From Phycisphaerae bacterium (lineage in GTDB: Bacteria; Planctomycetota; Phycisphaerae; Sedimentisphaerales; Anaerobacaceae): DNA of 44,965 nucleotides. Under the pieces are notes generated by a model, which worked only from the letters and a program-made list of their open reading frames with translations, did not search any database and was not told where the DNA came from. The stretch is taken from the NCBI GenBank assembly GCA_030615025.1, contig JAUXAB010000025.1, positions 1-44,965 on the forward strand. The letters run 5' to 3'. The translations under genes were made by a program, and so were the position numbers. Of this stretch, positions 41,495-44,965 are shown one piece after another (within the stretch, counting starts at the first letter, position 1; every line of letters starts with the position of its first letter).

Positions 41495-42592
41495 TCAGAC
41501 CCCGAAACTCGTTCCAACTGCCAGGGCCGCTTTTATAAGGTGATGATTTCTCGGCACCGTCTTTATTCTGCCGGCGACCCGCGAAAGCGGAATGCTCGAA
41601 AGTCTGCCATCTTTTAGCACCACCAAGTGGCCCCTGATACCCCTCATCAAAAGCTCGACAGCCGTATGGCCAAAGCTCGTTGCAAGAAGCCTGTCAAACG
41701 GCGTGGGCGTTCCACCCCGCTGCACATGACCGAGAACAACCGCCCGGCACTCAAGCCCTGTCTGCTCGTTGATTTGCATCGCCAGTATATTTGCGACCCC
41801 GCCTAAGCGAATTGGGTCGGGACTGTGAGCAACCTTCTTCGCAACGACCATCCTGCCGCCCTTTTCCCTTGCCCCTTCAGCTATCACCACGATGCTGAAT
41901 CTCTTGCCCCGCTTCGACCGGCCACACACAAAATCGCAGATTTTATCGAGACGGTACGGCATCTCCGGCAAAAGGATAACGTCCGAGCCGCTTGCAACGC
42001 CCGCGTGAAGCGCAATCCAGCCGGCGTATCTGCCCATAACCTCAATAATCATCACCCGATGATGAGAGCTGGCTGTGGTATGGATTTTATCAATCGCCTC
42101 GGTCGCGGTGGTAACAGCGGTATTAAAGCCAAAGGTGACATCCGTGCCGTAAACGTCGTTGTCAATTGTCTTGGGCACGCCTATAACGCTGACGCCTTTT
42201 TTGGCGAATCTGGCAGCCGAAGCCATAGTGCCGTCGCCGCCGATGCAGATAAGTGCATCGATGCCGTGACCTTTCAGGTTTTTGATACAGTCACCCGAGA
42301 CATCTTTAGCCCGGGTCATTTTGCCAACTGTCACTCGATGCTTGAACGGATTGGACACGTTGCAGGAACCCAGGATCGTTCCGCCGACCGTCAAAATATT
42401 GCTGACCTCGTTGTAACTGAGCACGTGCATCCGGTCTTCGATTAGCCCCAGGAAGCCGTCTTCAATTCCCCAGACCTCAAGGCCGAATTTCGCTATCGCG
42501 GTCTTGGTAACGGCCCTGATAACAGCATTCAGACCGGGACAGTCTCCACCGCCGGTCATTACAGCTATGGACTTGATGCCTTTTGCCTTCAT
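41495..42592 (-). CDS. pfkA: 6-phosphofructokinase, ATP-type Gly with PPi-type Lys
   Basis: A 365-residue phosphofructokinase that phosphorylates fructose 6-phosphate in glycolysis. Motifs: TGGGDCPGLNAVIR, ICIGGDGTMASA (Gly121 where E. coli PfkA has Gly104), GVPKTIDND (Lys141 where E. coli has Gly124; catalytic Asp144), and MGRYAGWIALHAG. PPi enzymes carry Asp and Lys at these two positions, E. coli-type ATP enzymes Gly and Gly; this Gly/Lys mix is known in several ATP-using long-chain groups such as the trypanosomal enzymes. ATP is therefore the likely donor, but not certain. AAAGGGGC precedes the ATG. It follows transketolase by 29 bases, a sugar-phosphate pair. Confidence 0.9.
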   Translation of the reverse strand: MKAKGIKSIAVMTGGGDCPGLNAVIRAVTKTAIAKFGLEVWGIEDGFLGLIEDRMHVLSYNEVSNILTVGGTILGSCNVSNPFKHRVTVGKMTRAKDVSGDCIKNLKGHGIDALICIGGDGTMASAARFAKKGVSVIGVPKTIDNDVYGTDVTFGFNTAVTTATEAIDKIHTTASSHHRVMIIEVMGRYAGWIALHAGVASGSDVILLPEMPYRLDKICDFVCGRSKRGKRFSIVVIAEGAREKGGRMVVAKKVAHSPDPIRLGGVANILAMQINEQTGLECRAVVLGHVQRGGTPTPFDRLLATSFGHTAVELLMRGIRGHLVVLKDGRLSSIPLSRVAGRIKTVPRNHHLIKAALAVGTSFGV

Positions 42593-42621
42593 AATGTTTT
42601 GCCCCTTTGTTCAACGTTTTA

Positions 42622-44643
42622 TCAGGTCATAGCTTTTTTCGCGGCTTTTATTGTCTTTTCGACCGTAATGCCGAACTTCTCGAAGCAGACCTTGCCGGGT
42701 GCCGATGCACCAAACGATGACATCCCGATAAAGACACCTTTATCGCCCAGCCACTTCCACCAGCCTTGTTCGACACCGGCTTCAATGCCAACTCTTGCCT
42801 TCACGCTGGGCGGAATAACCGAATCCCGGTATTTCTTGTCCTGCTCCTCAAACAACTCCCAGCAGGGCATACTGACTACCTGCGCAGCTATCTTTTCAGC
42901 CGCCAGTTTCTCTGCTGCCTCCAGCGCAACAGATACTTCCGACCCACTTGCTAAAAGTAATACATCCGGCTTATCGGCACCAACAAGGACATAAGCACCC
43001 TTACTCAGATTTGCAGCAGAACTATGTTTGTCTTGGTCGATGACGGGCAATGCCTGCCGGGTAAGAAGCAGGGCCACCGGGCCGTCGCGATGCTCCAGCG
43101 CAAATTTCCAAGCTTGCGCGGTTTCATTAGCATCAGCGGGTCTAAAGACCAGCAAATTTGGCATCGTCCGAAGAGCCGCAAGCTGTTCTACCGGTTGATG
43201 GGTCGGCCCATCTTCGCCTATACCAACGCTGTCATGAGTGAACACGAATATGGTCGGGTACTTCGACATGGCTGCCACTCGAATCGCAGGCCGCATATAA
43301 TCAGAGAAAACCAAAAACGTCCCGCCGTAGGCCCTGGCCAGGCCACTTACGGAAATCCCATTCATTATCGCCGCCATCGCATGTTCCCTGATCCCGTAGT
43401 GTATATACCTGCCGTGGCGCGCATCCTTCTGAAAAGCTTTTGCCTCGGCAAACTTCGTATTGTTCGAGGGTGTCAAATCTGCTGAGCCGCCCAGGACCAG
43501 TGGCAGCTTCGGCATCACCGCATCCAGCACTTTCCCTGAGGCCTTGCGTGTCGCAACAGAGCTGCCTGCCTCAAACTTCGGCAAAATCTCATTGAGATTT
43601 ACCGGCAGCTTCCCGGCTGCAGCATCACGGAACTGCTGCGCAAGCTCCGGATACGCCTTGGTATATTTCTCAAACATCTTGTTCCACGCCGCCTCCGCCT
43701 CTGCTCCCTTGTCCACGGCCTGCCGCATATGAGCCGGCACCTTTTCAGGGACATGGAAGCTTTTCTCAGGGTCCCAGCCGAACCTTTCCTTAATCAATCT
43801 GATTTCATCATCCCCCAGAGGAGCACCGTGCGATTCAGCGGTATCCTGCTTGTTCGGACTGCCGAAAGCAATATGCGTGCGAAGCTTTATAATCGATGGC
43901 CTGCCCTTCTCGTTCTTTGCATTTTCCAGAGCTTTTTCAAAAGCAGCCATATCATTGCCGTCACCCTCAACTACCTGCACGTTCCAGCCGTATGCTTCAT
44001 AGCGTTTGGCCCTGTCTTCTGTAAATGCAAGGTCAGTGTCACCATCGATGGAGATATGATTGTCATCGTAAACGACAATAAGGTTATCCAGGCCCAGATG
44101 TCCTGCTAACGAGCTGGCCTCCGAAGCAACACCCTCTTGTAAATCGCCGTCACTGGCTATGACGTAGACTTTATAATCGATGATGGGAAAGCCATCCCGA
44201 TTGAAATAGTTGGCCAGGAACTTTTCGGCTATTGCCATCCCGACGGCGTTGGAAATCCCCTGTCCTAACGGCCCGGTGGTAACCTCGACTCCTCGCTGTG
44301 GATCATATTCCGGATGTCCCGGCGTCTTGCTGCCCCACTGGCGAAAGTTCTTCAAATCATTCAGACTCAAATCATAACCGGTCAAATACAGCAGCGAATA
44401 CAGCAGCACACTGCCATGGCCGGCCGAAAGAACAAAACGGTCCCTGTTATGCCACCTCGGATTAGCCGGATTATACTTCATATGTTTGGTCCATAGCACG
44501 TATGCCGCCGGCGCCATTCCCATCGGCATACCGGGATGCCCCGAATTGGCCTTTTGAACGGCTTCTACGGACAGAAACCGAATCGTCTGGACACAAAGCT
44601 CATCAAGTTCTGATAGACCAGGGTTCTTTTTACTTACACTCAT
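42622..44643 (-). CDS. tkt: Transketolase
   Basis: A 673-residue thiamine diphosphate enzyme; it moves two-carbon units between sugar phosphates in the pentose phosphate pathway. Motifs: [69 protein letters not shown] (ThDP/metal, with GD and NH-type HIS downstream), [15 protein letters not shown], and [15 protein letters not shown]. All parts are present in one chain. I start at the ATG at 44643; a GTG one codon earlier is possible. It shares a strand and a 29-base gap with phosphofructokinase. Confidence 0.95.
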   Translation of the reverse strand: MSVSKKNPGLSELDELCVQTIRFLSVEAVQKANSGHPGMPMGMAPAAYVLWTKHMKYNPANPRWHNRDRFVLSAGHGSVLLYSLLYLTGYDLSLNDLKNFRQWGSKTPGHPEYDPQRGVEVTTGPLGQGISNAVGMAIAEKFLANYFNRDGFPIIDYKVYVIASDGDLQEGVASEASSLAGHLGLDNLIVVYDDNHISIDGDTDLAFTEDRAKRYEAYGWNVQVVEGDGNDMAAFEKALENAKNEKGRPSIIKLRTHIAFGSPNKQDTAESHGAPLGDDEIRLIKERFGWDPEKSFHVPEKVPAHMRQAVDKGAEAEAAWNKMFEKYTKAYPELAQQFRDAAAGKLPVNLNEILPKFEAGSSVATRKASGKVLDAVMPKLPLVLGGSADLTPSNNTKFAEAKAFQKDARHGRYIHYGIREHAMAAIMNGISVSGLARAYGGTFLVFSDYMRPAIRVAAMSKYPTIFVFTHDSVGIGEDGPTHQPVEQLAALRTMPNLLVFRPADANETAQAWKFALEHRDGPVALLLTRQALPVIDQDKHSSAANLSKGAYVLVGADKPDVLLLASGSEVSVALEAAEKLAAEKIAAQVVSMPCWELFEEQDKKYRDSVIPPSVKARVGIEAGVEQGWWKWLGDKGVFIGMSSFGASAPGKVCFEKFGITVEKTIKAAKKAMT

Positions 44644-44702
44644 CACGAATTTCCCGTAATCAAACCTTTACAATACACTTCTGCCGACAAAACGAACTTA
44701 AT

Positions 44703-44731
44703 AAGATAGCAACCACCTTCCACTTTCGCAA
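44703..44731 (-). promoter_or_regulatory. Candidate promoter of the tkt-pfkA operon
   Basis: Minus strand: TTGCGA (44731-44726), a 17-base spacer, TATCTT (44708-44703). Each has two mismatches. Start predicted near 44697, leader about 54 bases. Confidence 0.32.
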
Positions 44732-44897
44732 GTTTTTTATTACCTTGGTACCCAAGCAGGTGCATTTAGAGGGCCATTTTCTTAACCTCACTTTCGCCGC
44801 TCAGGAAATGGTAGATTTCTTAAACAAAAAACAGGAAAATTAGTAAACTCTTGAACTTATTAACTTACAGCGCATCTTTATACATTGAGGCTAACGC

Positions 44898-44965
44898 ATG
44901 GACTCAAGCGACCAACTAATAGAACAAGTGCTGGTGCTCCGTTGTCAGATTGGCGATAAGGATGC
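44898..44965 (+). CDS. ECF-type sigma factor, N-terminal fragment (runs off the window)
   Basis: From the ATG at 44898 the plus strand reads MDSSDQLIEQVLVLRCQIGDKDA and then leaves the window. This matches the start of sigma-70 region 2 in ECF-like factors (LVLRCQ-GD-DAF). Only 22 complete codons are visible, so the assignment rests on this motif. The 250-base spacer with the divergent transketolase gene would hold its promoter, which I could not identify. Confidence 0.65.
   Translation, partial: MDSSDQLIEQVLVLRCQIGDKD

Noticed and set aside
1..44965. CRISPR arrays, tRNA or rRNA genes, insertion sequences
   Set aside because: No regularly spaced identical repeats, cloverleaf-like sequence, rRNA segment or transposase was seen on reading.

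Overview
The window looks like a chromosomal contig of a Phycisphaerae-type planctomycete. The evidence is the mix of a dockerin-type secreted protein, two PEP-CTERM proteins, a DUF1559-like H-x9-DG protein, weak or absent Shine-Dalgarno sites, and spacers full of degenerate dispersed repeats. This assignment is inference from protein style; no rRNA or other phylogenetic marker is present. I found no tRNA, rRNA, CRISPR array, insertion sequence or prophage gene.

Layout. 1-569: a left edge without genes, holding a roughly 100-bp degenerate tandem repeat. 570-3489 (minus): murJ and rodA, cell-wall lipid II flippase and SEDS glycosyltransferase. 4038-9182 (mostly plus): secreted and surface proteins (dockerin protein, PEP-CTERM protein, lipoprotein, a 676-aa protein with two golvesin-like C-terminal domains) plus a solitary minus-strand pseudopilin. 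9259-24592 (minus): a 15-kb exopolysaccharide locus. Transcribed right to left, it encodes a Wza-like export lipoprotein, a Wzc-like tyrosine autokinase, a CpsB-type PHP phosphatase, a TPR-fused O-antigen-ligase-like protein, a WecA-type initiating transferase, a flippase, two methyltransferases, a second Wzy/WaaL-type protein and two glycosyltransferases. This is a nearly complete Wzx/Wzy-dependent pathway. 25169-28514 (minus): a two-gene operon of a radical-SAM activase and its glycyl radical enzyme. 28515-29269: a decayed region with a gene remnant and paired repeats. 29270-37264 (minus): acpS, a PpiC-type foldase, a PEP-CTERM protein, a PDZ aspartyl protease, a TolB-like lipoprotein, a two-domain thioredoxin-like protein and a DUF1559-like hybrid. 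37261-44643 (minus): mfd, a HEPN/MNT pair, 6-phosphofructokinase and transketolase. 44898-44965 (plus): the first codons of an ECF-type sigma factor.

The points most worth a second look are these. (1) A glycyl radical enzyme has clear Cys and Gly radical motifs, but its active-site loop reads G-C-V-T where the characterised eliminases and decarboxylases have G-C-x-E, so its substrate is open. (2) A 34-codon in-frame insertion in mfd is made of two dispersed palindromic repeats; one of them shares its core with a perfect 13-bp inverted repeat between rodA and murJ. This recalls the Rickettsia palindromic elements inside genes. (3) A possible 22-codon ORF lies between the autokinase and phosphatase genes. 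(4) Structured leaders precede the export gene and the dockerin gene.
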